Source: CAKVOD01 sp964489405
GTDB taxonomy: Bacteria > Bacillota > Clostridia > Christensenellales > UBA1242
DNA length: 29,361 bases
Reading direction: 5' to 3'
Assembly (NCBI GenBank): GCA_964489405.1
Contig: CAZAYL010000012.1
Coordinates: forward strand, 1 to 29,361
Shown here: positions 7,700 through 16,914 of the stretch, piece after piece
Position numbering within the stretch: position 1 is the first letter of the stretch
How the letters are laid out: every line of letters begins with the position of its first letter
Made by a program: the position numbers and the translations under genes
Notes under the pieces: generated by a model
Database searches by the model: none
Told to the model about the DNA's origin: nothing
The model's input: only the letters and a program-made list of their open reading frames with translations

Positions 7700-7737
7700 C
7701 AAGGTTATATTAAGTTTGCTGTGATAACCTTGTTTTT
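7700..7737. terminator. Bidirectional terminator between ABC and trxB
   Basis: CAAGGTTAT/ATAACCTTG (7700-7708 and 7724-7732) is flanked by T5 on the plus strand and by T6 on the minus strand. It ends trxB, whose stop is at 7742, and would also stop read-through from the left. Confidence 0.8.
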
Positions 7738-7741
7738 ATGT

Positions 7742-8668
7742 TTATTTTTGTGTTGCGATACTTGCGACGGCGGATGTCGCTGAGATTGCGCCATCGGCAC
7801 ACGCGGTTGTGATTTGGCGCAAGACTGTATTGGTACAATCTCCTGCTGAAAATATTCCTTTTGCGGATGTTTGTTTGTTTTTGTCGACGACTATATATCC
7901 GCTTTCGTCAAGTTCGACAATACCTTCTACGAGTGCTGTGTCGGCTCCTCTCCCGATTGCGATGAATACGCCAGAGAGTTCAATTTCACTATTTTGCCCA
8001 CTTTGAGTGTTTTTAACATTGACTTTTTCGACCTTATTAACACCATCAATGTTTGTGATTTCGGTATTATACAAAACTTCGACTTTGCCACTTTCAACAT
8101 TCCTATTGAGCGCGTTAATTAATATTTGTTGTGCGCGCAATTTGTTTTTTCTCACTAGGATATAGACTTTGCTAGCTATTCTCGCTAGATAATTGGCATC
8201 TTCTAGCGCTGAATTGCCCCCGCCAACGACTGCGACAACTTTGTTGCGAAAAAATGCACCATCACACACTGCACAATAACTGACTCCTTTGCCAGTAAAT
8301 GTTTCTTCACTTGGCAACCCTAATTTGCGAGGTTGTGCGCCAAGACAAAGTATAATTGTTCGCGTTTTGTATTGCTTATTTTTTGTAAAAACTATTTTTA
8401 TGTCGCCATTTTCGATTTTCTCAACTCTTTCGTACCTAACTGTAACGCCAAGGGCGTGCACTTGTTTTTGCATTATATTAGCAAGTTCTATCCCACTAAT
8501 TGACTGGAATGCGGGATAATTTTCGATTTCGCTTGTTAGCGATACTTGCCCCCCTACTGCATTTTTTTCTAAAATCAAAACTTTGGCACCTGCACGCGCT
8601 CCGTATATTGAGGCAGTCATTCCTGCCACCCCTTCGCCGATGACAATGATGTCATAAATTTCTTCCAT
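7742..8668 (-). CDS. trxB: Thioredoxin-reductase-like flavoprotein
   Basis: A 308-residue FAD-dependent disulfide reductase. The redox pair CAVC is at 132-135. The FAD-binding N terminus reads IIVIGEGVAGMTAS, so GEGVAG replaces the usual GGGPAG. The second dinucleotide fold reads GGGNSA (149-154), and GIFSAGDC near the C terminus is the FAD-binding motif. The HRRxxxRA motif that recognises the 2'-phosphate of NADPH reads VRKNKLRA (172-179), so the electron donor may not be NADPH. AGAGGG precedes the ATG. It lies 100 bases after the P-type ATPase gene, with a possible promoter of its own. No thioredoxin gene is next to it. Confidence 0.9.
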   Translation of the reverse strand: MEEIYDIIVIGEGVAGMTASIYGARAGAKVLILEKNAVGGQVSLTSEIENYPAFQSISGIELANIMQKQVHALGVTVRYERVEKIENGDIKIVFTKNKQYKTRTIILCLGAQPRKLGLPSEETFTGKGVSYCAVCDGAFFRNKVVAVVGGGNSALEDANYLARIASKVYILVRKNKLRAQQILINALNRNVESGKVEVLYNTEITNIDGVNKVEKVNVKNTQSGQNSEIELSGVFIAIGRGADTALVEGIVELDESGYIVVDKNKQTSAKGIFSAGDCTNTVLRQITTACADGAISATSAVASIATQK

Positions 8669-8688
8669 AAATTTACCCTCTTAGTATT

Positions 8689-8717
8689 ATTATACTAAAC
8701 TTTATCGACAAAGCAAA
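8689..8717 (-). promoter_or_regulatory. Possible promoter of trxB
   Basis: Minus strand -10 TATAAT at 8689-8694. The best -35 at 17-base spacing is TTTGCT, a weak match. trxB may also be transcribed from upstream with the ATPase gene, since only a weak hairpin separates them. Confidence 0.4.
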
Positions 8718-8768
8718 GCAATTTTATGATTATTTTTACAATATTCAATTTATTGTGTAATTCGTTTT

Positions 8769-11396
8769 TTATTTACTTAAAATATTATTGTGGATAAATT
8801 TCACGACTTCGACAATAGGTAAAATTGCTATGGCAAAACAAATTACAATTCCCCATTGTTTTGCCGTGAGTGGAACTAATCCAAACATACCTGCGATGGG
8901 ACTAACAAGCGCAATGAAAAGCGTGAGTGCAATACCTCCCAATAATGCTACTAGAAACAATTTGTTTTCAAAGGGGTTACTTTTGAAAATGCTTTGATGA
9001 CTTTTAACGTTAAGCATATGGAGTAATTGCATAATATTAATTGTCAAAAAGACCATTGTATTTGCGACTTGTGGAGTATAATTTATATGAGCAATCACGA
9101 ACACTGTCATTGCTATAATAATTTGACAGGTAGATTGATATATTATTGCTTTGCCGACACCGTCACTAAAAACGCTTGCGTCAAGTCGACGCGGTTTTTT
9201 TGTCATCAAATCTTTTTCGATAGGTTCAAACCCTAATGCGATTGCAGGCAAAATATCTGTTGCTAGGTTGATAAACAAAATTTGCAGTGGCAAAAGAAAT
9301 ATTGACTGCGGAAACAATATCGTTGCAAGTACGAGTGCGACAACTTCGGTAATATTTGTAGAAAATAAAAATTGGATTGTTTTTTGAATATTTGCAAACA
9401 CTTTGCGCCCTTCTTCGACTGCTATGACGATGGTCGCGAAATTGTCGTCGGCGAGTATAACATCTGCAACTTCTTTTGTTACGTCTGTTCCTGTAATACC
9501 CATTCCAATGCCGATGTGTGCTGTTTTAAGACTTGGCGCGTCATTGACCCCATCTCCTGTCATTGCAACCACCTTACCGAGTCTTTTCCACCCTTTCACT
9601 ATTCGAACTTTGTTTTGTGGACTAACTCTAGCATAAACACGAATTTTGTTTATTATCTTCAAAAAATCATCATCATTAAGCGCATCCAACTCCGCTCCTG
9701 TCATAACTTGATTTTGATTGTTCGCAATGCCGAGTTCCTTTGCAATTGCAAACGCGGTATCTTTGTGGTCTCCTGTAATCATCACTGGTATCATACCCGC
9801 TTTTATGCAAGTTTTGACTGCGGTACGAGCAGATGGGCGCGCGGGGTCCTGCATACCCACAAGCCCGAGAAAAACAAGGTTATTTTCAATGTCGTCCAAT
9901 TTTAAGTCGTGTGAAATTTTGGTCGCAAAGGCAAGCACGCGCAAGGCATTTGACCCCATTTTTTTGACTGCTGTGTTTATTTTGTTTTTGTGGTGTGAAT
10001 TCAATTCTTGGACACGCCCATCAATATAAATATGTGTGCATTTATTGATTAAGTTATCAACCGCACCTTTAGTGTAAACAATTTGAGAGTCGCCACGCTG
10101 ATAGACAGTACTCATAAGTTTGCGATTTGAATCAAATGGAATTTCAAATATTCTTTTAGTAGAGAACCCACAATTTTCACGACGATAGTCATAATTATGG
10201 ACAAAACTGACAAGAGCTGTTTCTGTTGGATCTCCTACCAATTGATTATCAATCGAAACTGAGTCATTACACAAAAGCATACAATTGAATAATTCCTTTT
10301 GTCCATTTGTAAGAAATTCATTGATTTTTTCAAATTGATTGCCGACAAAAATAGATTTGACAGTCATACTATTTTGGGTTAGTGTACCTGTTTTGTCTGT
10401 ACAGATAACTTCGCAAGCGCCTAATGTTTCGACGGCGTGCAAATGTTTTACAATTGCATTCTTTTTACTCATTCTTGTTACGCCGACAGCCATTATTATT
10501 GTAACGACTGCGGGCAAACTTTCTGGGATAGCCCCAACTGCTATAGCAACCGCCGTCATAAATGCGTTAATAAATGTTTGATTTGTCAAAAACAAACTTA
10601 GAAAGAAAATTAAACTTGAAATTGCGAGTACTACGACAGTTATAACTTTCCCTAATTGCGCTAGGTTTTTTTGTAAAATTGTTTGCTCTTCACTTGTTGC
10701 TTTAAGCAATTTAGCGATTTTCCCAATTTCACTATTTGCTCCCGTTGCCACAACAATTCCTGCTCCACGCCCTAACACAACAATACTACTTGAATGTACC
10801 ATATTAAAGCGGTCGCCAAGTGGGACTTTGGTGGATGCGCATTCCCCCACTTTTTTTTCGACAGCATTCGATTCGCCAGTTAATGATGCTTCATTTGTTT
10901 TTAAATTGACAGCTTCAATTAGGTATATATCCGCAGGAATTATATCCCCCGCTTCAAAAACCACTTTGTCCCCGATGACGATTTCTTCGACTGGGATAGT
11001 TAATTGCTTGCCATCACGTATAACTTTTGCAGTTTTTTGAGACAGTTTTTTTAGATTTTCGAGTGCGTCCTCTGCTTTTTGTTCCTGAATATAGCCAATA
11101 ACCGCATTAAATATAACTATGCCTACAATAACAATTGAATCAACATAATCTTTAGAATTTTCAACCACGCTTATTATGGCTGATACAATGCTTGCAATAA
11201 TTAAAACAACAATCATTGGGTCTTTGAACTGTGCAAAAAATTTCGAAAAGGTTGATTTTTTTTTACTTTGTGGCAACGCATTTGCGCCATTTTGTGTGAG
11301 CCTATCTTGTGCCACTATGCTTGAAAGCCCATTCTCATTTGTTTGAAACTCTGAATATATTCGCAATTTACTATATGCGTAATAATTTTTTAACAT
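8769..11396 (-). CDS. P-type calcium-transporting ATPase (P2 type)
   Basis: An 875-residue membrane cation pump that probably exports Ca2+. Visible in order: a cytoplasmic N terminus, membrane helices from about residue 60, actuator motif TGES (173-176), PESLP in helix 4 (291-295), phosphorylation motif DKTGT with D334, and hinge TGDGVNDAP. Helix 5 carries STNITEVV and helix 6 carries NLATDILPA. The N and E in helix 5 and N, T and D in helix 6 match calcium-coordinating positions of SERCA/PMR1 pumps. The usual PEGLP is PESLP here. AAAGGAGC precedes the ATG. It follows uppP by 35 bases in the same operon. A P2-type pump for another cation is less likely. Confidence 0.93.
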   Translation of the reverse strand: MLKNYYAYSKLRIYSEFQTNENGLSSIVAQDRLTQNGANALPQSKKKSTFSKFFAQFKDPMIVVLIIASIVSAIISVVENSKDYVDSIVIVGIVIFNAVIGYIQEQKAEDALENLKKLSQKTAKVIRDGKQLTIPVEEIVIGDKVVFEAGDIIPADIYLIEAVNLKTNEASLTGESNAVEKKVGECASTKVPLGDRFNMVHSSSIVVLGRGAGIVVATGANSEIGKIAKLLKATSEEQTILQKNLAQLGKVITVVVLAISSLIFFLSLFLTNQTFINAFMTAVAIAVGAIPESLPAVVTIIMAVGVTRMSKKNAIVKHLHAVETLGACEVICTDKTGTLTQNSMTVKSIFVGNQFEKINEFLTNGQKELFNCMLLCNDSVSIDNQLVGDPTETALVSFVHNYDYRRENCGFSTKRIFEIPFDSNRKLMSTVYQRGDSQIVYTKGAVDNLINKCTHIYIDGRVQELNSHHKNKINTAVKKMGSNALRVLAFATKISHDLKLDDIENNLVFLGLVGMQDPARPSARTAVKTCIKAGMIPVMITGDHKDTAFAIAKELGIANNQNQVMTGAELDALNDDDFLKIINKIRVYARVSPQNKVRIVKGWKRLGKVVAMTGDGVNDAPSLKTAHIGIGMGITGTDVTKEVADVILADDNFATIVIAVEEGRKVFANIQKTIQFLFSTNITEVVALVLATILFPQSIFLLPLQILFINLATDILPAIALGFEPIEKDLMTKKPRRLDASVFSDGVGKAIIYQSTCQIIIAMTVFVIAHINYTPQVANTMVFLTINIMQLLHMLNVKSHQSIFKSNPFENKLFLVALLGGIALTLFIALVSPIAGMFGLVPLTAKQWGIVICFAIAILPIVEVVKFIHNNILSK

Positions 11397-11431
11397 TGTT
11401 GCTCCTTTAAAAAATAATGTAATAAATTATG

Positions 11432-12208
11432 TTAAATGACTATGAATGTTATATATGCAAGAATTAATAAATAAATTGCAAACCACTTATATTGTACTTT
11501 CTCGACAATTTTAAGCATTAATTTTATTCCCAATATCGCGCATATAAACGCAGTAATGCCCCCAATACCCAATTCAATTGCATTGATATCTGTAATCAAT
11601 AATTGGAATTTACACTTAACAAGTTCATATATAACTGATGCTAAAATAATCGGTACACTCATTAAAAAAGAAAAGTCTAACGCATCTTTTTTCTCGACTC
11701 CCATAACAATCCCAGCACAAAGTGTTGTTCCGCTACGCGAAACCCCTGGCAAAATGGCAAGTCCTTGAAATACCCCTAGCAATATTGCTTGTCTATCCCC
11801 AATCTTTGTATAAGGATACTTCTCTTTCTCATATTTTCGAGAAATCCATTCGGTTGAAAACAAAAATATTGCAGACAAAATAAATCCCCACGAAAGAAAT
11901 CGTCCATTAAATGTACTCTCAAAAAAATCTGGGAAAATCAAAACAATTGCGCAAGTTATTGCTGTGGCTATAGCTAAATGTGCAGTTATTGGTTGAAATG
12001 GATGCTTAACAATATTCCACAACTTTTTGCGATAAAATATCACAACTGCAATGAGCGTTGCAAAGTGTAAAACCACATTCAAAAATACTTTGTTCTCACT
12101 TACTCCAAATATATTTTCTAGTAAAACCAAGTGTCCACTGCTTGATATTGGCAAAAATTCTGTCAGTCCCTGAACTATCCCCAAAATTATAATAACAAAA
12201 AGTTCCAC
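11432..12208 (-). CDS. uppP: Undecaprenyl-diphosphatase
   Basis: Membrane enzyme that dephosphorylates undecaprenyl pyrophosphate to recycle the lipid carrier for peptidoglycan; it also confers bacitracin resistance. The BacA-family signatures are present: GLTEFLPISSSGHLVLLE near the N terminus and LPGVSRSGTT in the middle. There are about eight hydrophobic helices in 258 residues. The start is set at GTG 12208, because GGAAGG lies five bases upstream; the GTG at 12214 directly abuts that site. First gene of the run uppP, ATPase, trxB. Confidence 0.95.
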   Translation of the reverse strand: MELFVIIILGIVQGLTEFLPISSSGHLVLLENIFGVSENKVFLNVVLHFATLIAVVIFYRKKLWNIVKHPFQPITAHLAIATAITCAIVLIFPDFFESTFNGRFLSWGFILSAIFLFSTEWISRKYEKEKYPYTKIGDRQAILLGVFQGLAILPGVSRSGTTLCAGIVMGVEKKDALDFSFLMSVPIILASVIYELVKCKFQLLITDINAIELGIGGITAFICAILGIKLMLKIVEKVQYKWFAIYLLILAYITFIVI

Positions 12209-12347
12209 ACCCACCTTCCGTTTGTTTTAGTTTATTCTTTTTTCTTGTTTATTATGCGCTAAATAACTTACAAGAATAAAAAACAACGCTTTTTTGTAAT
12301 AATTTGAAAATTTTTAAAAACAAATATTATCAACCTTTCAATTTCAC

Positions 12348-12376
12348 TTGCCATTTTAAAAAAATTAAGTTATAAT
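12348..12376 (+). promoter_or_regulatory. Sigma-A promoter of ychF
   Basis: -35 TTGCCA (12348-12353), 17-base spacer, -10 TATAAT (12371-12376). The start codon is about 20 bases further on. Confidence 0.8.
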
Positions 12377-12397
12377 AAAATAAGTAAAGGAGATATG

Positions 12398-13489
12398 ATG
12401 AAATTAGGCGTTGTTGGACTCCCCAACGTTGGAAAAAGTACATTATTCAATGCAATTACCAAAGCGGGCGCGATGAGTGCAAATTATCCGTTTTGTACGA
12501 TAGAACCAAATGTAGGTATTGTTCCTGTCCCAGATGCACGACTCGACCAACTTGAGAAATTATATAATTCTAAGCGCAAAGTTTATGCAAACATTGAATT
12601 CGTTGATATTGCAGGACTTGTCAAAGGGGCGAGTCTTGGAGAGGGACTTGGGAATAAATTTCTTAGTCACATTCGCGAAGTTGATGCAATTGTTCATTGC
12701 GTTAGATGCTTTGACGACACAAATATTATTCACGTTGAGGGCAAAGTTGACCCGCAAAATGATATTGAAATTATTAATCTTGAACTCATTCTTGCAGACA
12801 TTGAAAGTGTTGACAAACGCCTTGAAAGAGTCGCAAAGGCAGTCAAGGCGGGCGACAAAGATGCAAAGGAAGAGTTCGAAATTTTAAATATCATTAAAGA
12901 TACATTGTCAAAAAATCTCCCAGCACGTTTGGCTCCACTTAATGACGAGCAAAAGAAAATTGCACAAGGTTTCTTTCTACTAACTACAAAGCCTGTCATT
13001 TACTGCGCAAATGTCAGTGAGGACGATTTGAATTCGCCAGACAATGCATATGTGCAAAAAGTTAAATCTATTGCAAAAAATGAAAACGCTGAAGTTATAA
13101 CAATTTGCGCAAAGATTGAGGAAGATTTATCTACACTCAATGACGATGAGAAGAATGAATTAATGCGCGAACTTGGGATTGAACAGAGCGGACTTGACAA
13201 ACTTATCACAGCTTGTTATCATTTGCTTGGCTTGATGTCATTCTTAACCGCTGGCGAAGACGAAGTTCGTGCGTGGACAATTCCAATCGGTTACAAAGCC
13301 CCACAAGCTGCGGGAAAAATACACACCGATTTTGAAAAAGGATTTATCAAAGCTGAAGTCGTCAATTATAAAGACCTTCTGGAGCTCGGGGGATTTAATC
13401 AAGCAAAAGAAAAAGGAAAAGTCAGACTTGAGGGCAAAGACTACGTTGTTCAAGACGGCGATGTTATGCTTTTTAAGTTTAATGTTTAG
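12398..13489 (+). CDS. ychF: Redox-regulated ATPase YchF (Obg family)
   Basis: A 363-residue ribosome-associated P-loop NTPase that prefers ATP. The N terminus has G1 GLPNVGKS, the TIEPNVG switch, DIAGLVKGAS (G3) and NVSED in place of the GTP-specific NKxD motif. A helical insertion follows, then the C-terminal TGS domain (VRAWTIPIGYKAPQAAGKIHTDFEKGF...VQDGDVMLFKF). Length is normal. The ATG at 12398 has better spacing from AAAGGAGA than the ATG three bases earlier. It is followed after 10 bases by a small unknown gene in the same transcript. Confidence 0.97.
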   Translation: MKLGVVGLPNVGKSTLFNAITKAGAMSANYPFCTIEPNVGIVPVPDARLDQLEKLYNSKRKVYANIEFVDIAGLVKGASLGEGLGNKFLSHIREVDAIVHCVRCFDDTNIIHVEGKVDPQNDIEIINLELILADIESVDKRLERVAKAVKAGDKDAKEEFEILNIIKDTLSKNLPARLAPLNDEQKKIAQGFFLLTTKPVIYCANVSEDDLNSPDNAYVQKVKSIAKNENAEVITICAKIEEDLSTLNDDEKNELMRELGIEQSGLDKLITACYHLLGLMSFLTAGEDEVRAWTIPIGYKAPQAAGKIHTDFEKGFIKAEVVNYKDLLELGGFNQAKEKGKVRLEGKDYVVQDGDVMLFKFNV

Positions 13490-13499
13490 GAGTACAATT

Positions 13500-13988
13500 A
13501 TGAACACAAATGAAAAAGTTATTAATGTTTTAAATAATGGTTTTGATAAAATATCAAATAGCGTCAACGTTGATTACAAGCAAAGCGCTTTAATGAAGAA
13601 CACAAAACATATTGAGCTTATAGAGCGCTATGCAAGAGTGCTTTCGAATCATTTTATTAGTAAATTCGCTAATATTTGCACCGCTGTTTCAAATGTGAAT
13701 ATAATTGACGAAGAACAAAGAGCTACAGTTATGAATGCTATTGAGAGAAAAGTAGCCCAGATTGTCGATGACTTCCCTAAAAAATATGAAATGACGTTAA
13801 AGCAGGTCAAAAAATATTTTGGTCACTCCTACTCATTTGATTGTCTTAGCAATGTAACTGCCGAATGTTTTATAGATGACTTTAATAGTGAACGCAAAAA
13901 CATTATTGATTGGGCAGAAAGCATTCAATTCGAATATAATGACAATGCAAAATCAACAAATACTGAAACTGAAAAGGTAACCGCCTAA
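13500..13988 (+). CDS. Unknown 162-residue protein downstream of ychF
   Basis: Not recognised. The frame is open from 13269, but that part overlaps ychF. TAGGAG seven bases before the ATG at 13500 sets the start (MNTNEKVINVLNNGFDKISN). The protein is soluble, mostly helical by composition and ends in a threonine/glutamate-rich tail (STNTETEKVTA). It has no signal peptide, membrane segment or metal motif. The 10-base gap after ychF indicates one operon. A long stem terminator follows immediately after the stop. Confidence 0.8.
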   Translation: MNTNEKVINVLNNGFDKISNSVNVDYKQSALMKNTKHIELIERYARVLSNHFISKFANICTAVSNVNIIDEEQRATVMNAIERKVAQIVDDFPKKYEMTLKQVKKYFGHSYSFDCLSNVTAECFIDDFNSERKNIIDWAESIQFEYNDNAKSTNTETEKVTA

Positions 13989-13989
13989 T

Positions 13990-14026
13990 AAGAACGCTTA
14001 GCGAATACGCTAAGCGTTCTTTATAT
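13990..14026 (+). terminator. Terminator of ychF operon
   Basis: Perfect 14-bp stem AAGAACGCTTAGCG/CGCTAAGCGTTCTT (13990-14003 and 14008-14021) with loop AATA, followed by TTATATAAAT. The T run is poor but the stem is very stable. Confidence 0.8.
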
Positions 14027-14145
14027 AAATAACTTTAAAATTATTTACACAATTACAAATCGAACGTAATCGCCAAATAGTATGGCACTTCTCATTCATC
14101 TACTTTAACTTAAAATTTGCACCAGATAGAATTTGCCAAAAAGTT

Positions 14146-14607
14146 TTATGCTTTGAATTTATTTTCACAATCGCGCAAAAATTCTACAAAATTGTCAATA
14201 TCAGTAAACCTTTTGTACACGGAAGCAAAGCGAATGTATGCGACTTCATCGAGTTTCTTCAGTTCATTCATAACGATTTCCCCAATTTGACTTGATTTTA
14301 TTTCTTGAGATGGATAATTTATCACATATTGCTCAACTTTGTTAACAATTTTCTCCATTGAATCAGATGATACGGGGCGCTTTTCACAGGCTTTGATAAG
14401 ACCCTTTATAATTTTTTCGCGTGAAAATTCTTGTCTGGAATTGTCTGATTTAATCACAAGCAAAGGAGATGTCTCAATCGTCTCATAGGTTGTAAACCTT
14501 TTCCCACAATGATTGCACTCACGTCTTCTGCGTATCGCATTGATTTCTTCAGTGTTTCTCGAATCTAAAACTTTGCTATCCTCACATCCACAAAATACAC
14601 ATTTCAT
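14146..14607 (-). CDS. nrdR: Transcriptional repressor NrdR
   Basis: Nucleotide-sensing repressor of ribonucleotide reductase genes. The 153-residue product has the zinc ribbon with cysteines C3, C6, C31 and C34 and the basic RRRRECNHCGKRFTTYE segment. The ATP-cone domain covers about residues 49-140 (LVIKSDNSRQEFSREKIIKGLIKACEKRPV...VAYIRFASVYKRF). Length is normal. AAGGAT precedes the ATG. It lies 76 bases after the VirD4-like gene on the same strand and may be read from it. No ribonucleotide reductase gene is in the window. Confidence 0.97.
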   Translation of the reverse strand: MKCVFCGCEDSKVLDSRNTEEINAIRRRRECNHCGKRFTTYETIETSPLLVIKSDNSRQEFSREKIIKGLIKACEKRPVSSDSMEKIVNKVEQYVINYPSQEIKSSQIGEIVMNELKKLDEVAYIRFASVYKRFTDIDNFVEFLRDCENKFKA

Positions 14608-14683
14608 AAATTTTTATCCTTTATTTAATATTTTTAAGATTAATTCCTAACTTTTGGTAGTCTAAAATTATTTTTGATGATTA

Positions 14684-16669
14684 TTAAAAATCAAAATCGT
14701 CATATGATGATGGATATTGTTGCAAAACTGCTTTATTGCGCGCTTCAATATCATAGAAAATTTTGGCTTCATCAAGTGTGCGCGCTGGCGCATATTCACT
14801 TGGAATGCTTTTCATTTGATATATCTTCGGCATAGCATATGCAGGTGTAAACACCGCCTTAACGGGGTTTTCGTGATACATTTTCACGATGCAAGTGTTT
14901 TTTGGCAACAACTCAAGTTCCTCAGGATAAATGAGTGGGCGTGATGTTTCACTCGTTGACGTCGACTCTGACTTGTTGTCTTTTTCTCCCTTGGTCTTAG
15001 AGGTCGTCTTGACGGTAACATTCCCGCACATCTTACTAAATTCATCTTTCGTGCGCTGGTCGGTTGTCCCAATAAATACTTGAATATTGCAGTTGGTGCG
15101 AACAATATCGGCTACTTTGTCCCCATAAATATTGTTAAGTTGCGTATAACTTTGGACAACCAAAACCATAAATATCCCACGCGAACGTCCGACAGTAATG
15201 ATTTTGTCAAGTAGATTAATTTTCGGCAAGTTACCAAATTCATCCATAATAAAGTAAGTATTGCGATTAAGTTGTCGTTCTTTAGCAACATTTTTGTTTG
15301 CAAGCTCAATCAAAATTTTATAAAGCTGAACAATACACAATGTTGCAATCCCGTGACGTGTTTGTTTTTCATCTGGAATTATAATAAAGAACGCCGTCGG
15401 TTGATCATCAAATCTTTCAAATTCCATTTCATCGGCACTTGTTGCGTAACAAATACCATTATCAGACAATAACCCCAATTTAGTCGAAAGTACAGACACG
15501 TATGAACGCGCGGTGTTAGGAGCGGCACCGACAACCGTGTTGGCTAGTTGTGGAACTTCTGAAAATTTATCACGTCCTTGGCAAAGATACTTTTTTAATG
15601 TTTTGAACTGGTCATCAGGGTCAAGATCACGGTAAAATGCGATTTTACCAAAATTGTAGAGCGTAAATTTATCTCGCGTCATATTGCACTTTGGATCAGC
15701 GGTATCCTCAAGCATTGCATACAAAACCGCTTGCGCAAAGCCCTGTGCACCCATTTCCCAAGATGGGTCATTTTGATTCTCAACTGGAACAAGAGTCATC
15801 GCAATATCTTTCAAATCTTCTTGAGCATCTGAAATCAAAACTTTTTTAAAAGACATAACGTCGTTCATAAGTGATTGTTTTTCAGCATAAGCTGTGCCGT
15901 TGAACTCATACCATTCGTCGCCATAAGAATCACGATCACCTGTAGAAAGCATTAACTTGCAATCTTTATCCATAGGTTGTTTGTGCACAACAATTTCACT
16001 ATCTATGTGCATCGCACGCTGATATATGTCATACGCGCGCCCCATTGGATTCCAGCGCGTTGATGAGAATACATCACGCAAGTTCAAAACCTTGACATTA
16101 TATCCTTTCTGCTTCAATTTATAAGCGTGGTGTGCATAAAGTTCGCCTTTGGGATCAGTAATTACCATAGACGGACGAGTTTTTGTCTCCGACAAAATCT
16201 GTATAAAAGGATCAACATACATTGTTGTTTTACCCGAACCCGTCGTACCAATGACCATTGTGTGAATTGGTTTTCTCAAATTCACGTCAATTGTGCTTCC
16301 TTTTGCTTCCGCACGCACCAAAATACCATCTTTGACAGATTTAAGGTCCCCCCACTTTGCAAATGTTGTAATTTTGTTAAGTTCTTTTACAGTCAAAAAT
16401 TTTGAATCGAAAAATTGCTTCTGCTTGCCATCTTTTTCACTTGTTTTTCCCGTAAAGAATTTGGCTCCTTTCATTGAATCGTCAAGCAAATAGCAAATAA
16501 ATATCAAAATCAACACCCCAAATATCGCAAGAGTCATTGTGTCTGTTATAACTTCCTTTGAAAAACTTACTTCTTGCTTTGAAATTAAGCCCCCAGCAAT
16601 AATTGCGACAAAGAACGCGCCAACAATTACCCCCAAAAGCTTTAGAATTACTTTACCAAAATTAGACAT
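14684..16669 (-). CDS. VirD4/TraG-type coupling ATPase
   Basis: A 661-residue inner-membrane ATPase of the type IV secretion coupling protein family, which brings DNA or protein substrates to a conjugation channel. Two N-terminal membrane helices (about residues 8-29 and 45-62), Walker A GTTGSGKT (141-148), ITDPKGELYAHH, Walker B FIMDEFGNLPK (D476, E477) and VVQSYTQLNNIYG follow the family order. The C terminus is acidic (YDDFDF). AAAGGAGA precedes the ATG. No relaxase, VirB4 or other transfer gene is in the window; its neighbours are nrdR and tRNA genes. It may be a relic of an integrated element or a lone gene with another role (inference). Confidence 0.92.
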   Translation of the reverse strand: MSNFGKVILKLLGVIVGAFFVAIIAGGLISKQEVSFSKEVITDTMTLAIFGVLILIFICYLLDDSMKGAKFFTGKTSEKDGKQKQFFDSKFLTVKELNKITTFAKWGDLKSVKDGILVRAEAKGSTIDVNLRKPIHTMVIGTTGSGKTTMYVDPFIQILSETKTRPSMVITDPKGELYAHHAYKLKQKGYNVKVLNLRDVFSSTRWNPMGRAYDIYQRAMHIDSEIVVHKQPMDKDCKLMLSTGDRDSYGDEWYEFNGTAYAEKQSLMNDVMSFKKVLISDAQEDLKDIAMTLVPVENQNDPSWEMGAQGFAQAVLYAMLEDTADPKCNMTRDKFTLYNFGKIAFYRDLDPDDQFKTLKKYLCQGRDKFSEVPQLANTVVGAAPNTARSYVSVLSTKLGLLSDNGICYATSADEMEFERFDDQPTAFFIIIPDEKQTRHGIATLCIVQLYKILIELANKNVAKERQLNRNTYFIMDEFGNLPKINLLDKIITVGRSRGIFMVLVVQSYTQLNNIYGDKVADIVRTNCNIQVFIGTTDQRTKDEFSKMCGNVTVKTTSKTKGEKDNKSESTSTSETSRPLIYPEELELLPKNTCIVKMYHENPVKAVFTPAYAMPKIYQMKSIPSEYAPARTLDEAKIFYDIEARNKAVLQQYPSSYDDFDF

Positions 16670-16718
16670 ATTTTCTCCTTTTACAAATTATTAAACCTAA
16701 AGTAAAGTTTTATTAATG

Positions 16719-16724
16719 ATTATA
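16719..16724 (-). promoter_or_regulatory. Extended -10 promoter of the coupling ATPase gene
   Basis: TGATATAAT on the minus strand, with TATAAT at 16719-16724. No good -35 is seen at 16-18 bases, so the extended TG would carry recognition. The start codon is about 50 bases downstream. Confidence 0.5.
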
Positions 16725-16882
16725 TCACACAAATGAGAAAATTCAAAATGTTTTGTCGCAATAAAGCAAACATCTTGCTAGGATACTAATTGAGTTAACT
16801 TCCAAAGCAAATTCCACAATGAACCTTAAAAATTAACATAGTAAATTATGTAAAACTTTTAAAAAAATATTATAAAAAATAG

Positions 16883-16911
16883 TTGACAAAAAAAAATTAA
16901 TGTGATAATAT
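16883..16911 (+). promoter_or_regulatory. Promoter of the tRNA cluster
   Basis: -35 TTGACA (16883-16888), 17-base spacer, -10 TAATAT (16906-16911). It lies 17 bases before the mature 5' end of tRNA-Ala. Confidence 0.8.
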
Positions 16912-16914
16912 ATG

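Noticed and set aside
9372..9905. 177-residue plus-strand frame inside the P-type ATPase gene
   Set aside because: Antisense shadow of a clearly conserved protein; no ribosome site.
13269..13499. Longer N terminus for the gene after ychF
   Set aside because: It overlaps the conserved TGS domain of ychF in another frame; TAGGAG fixes the start at 13500.
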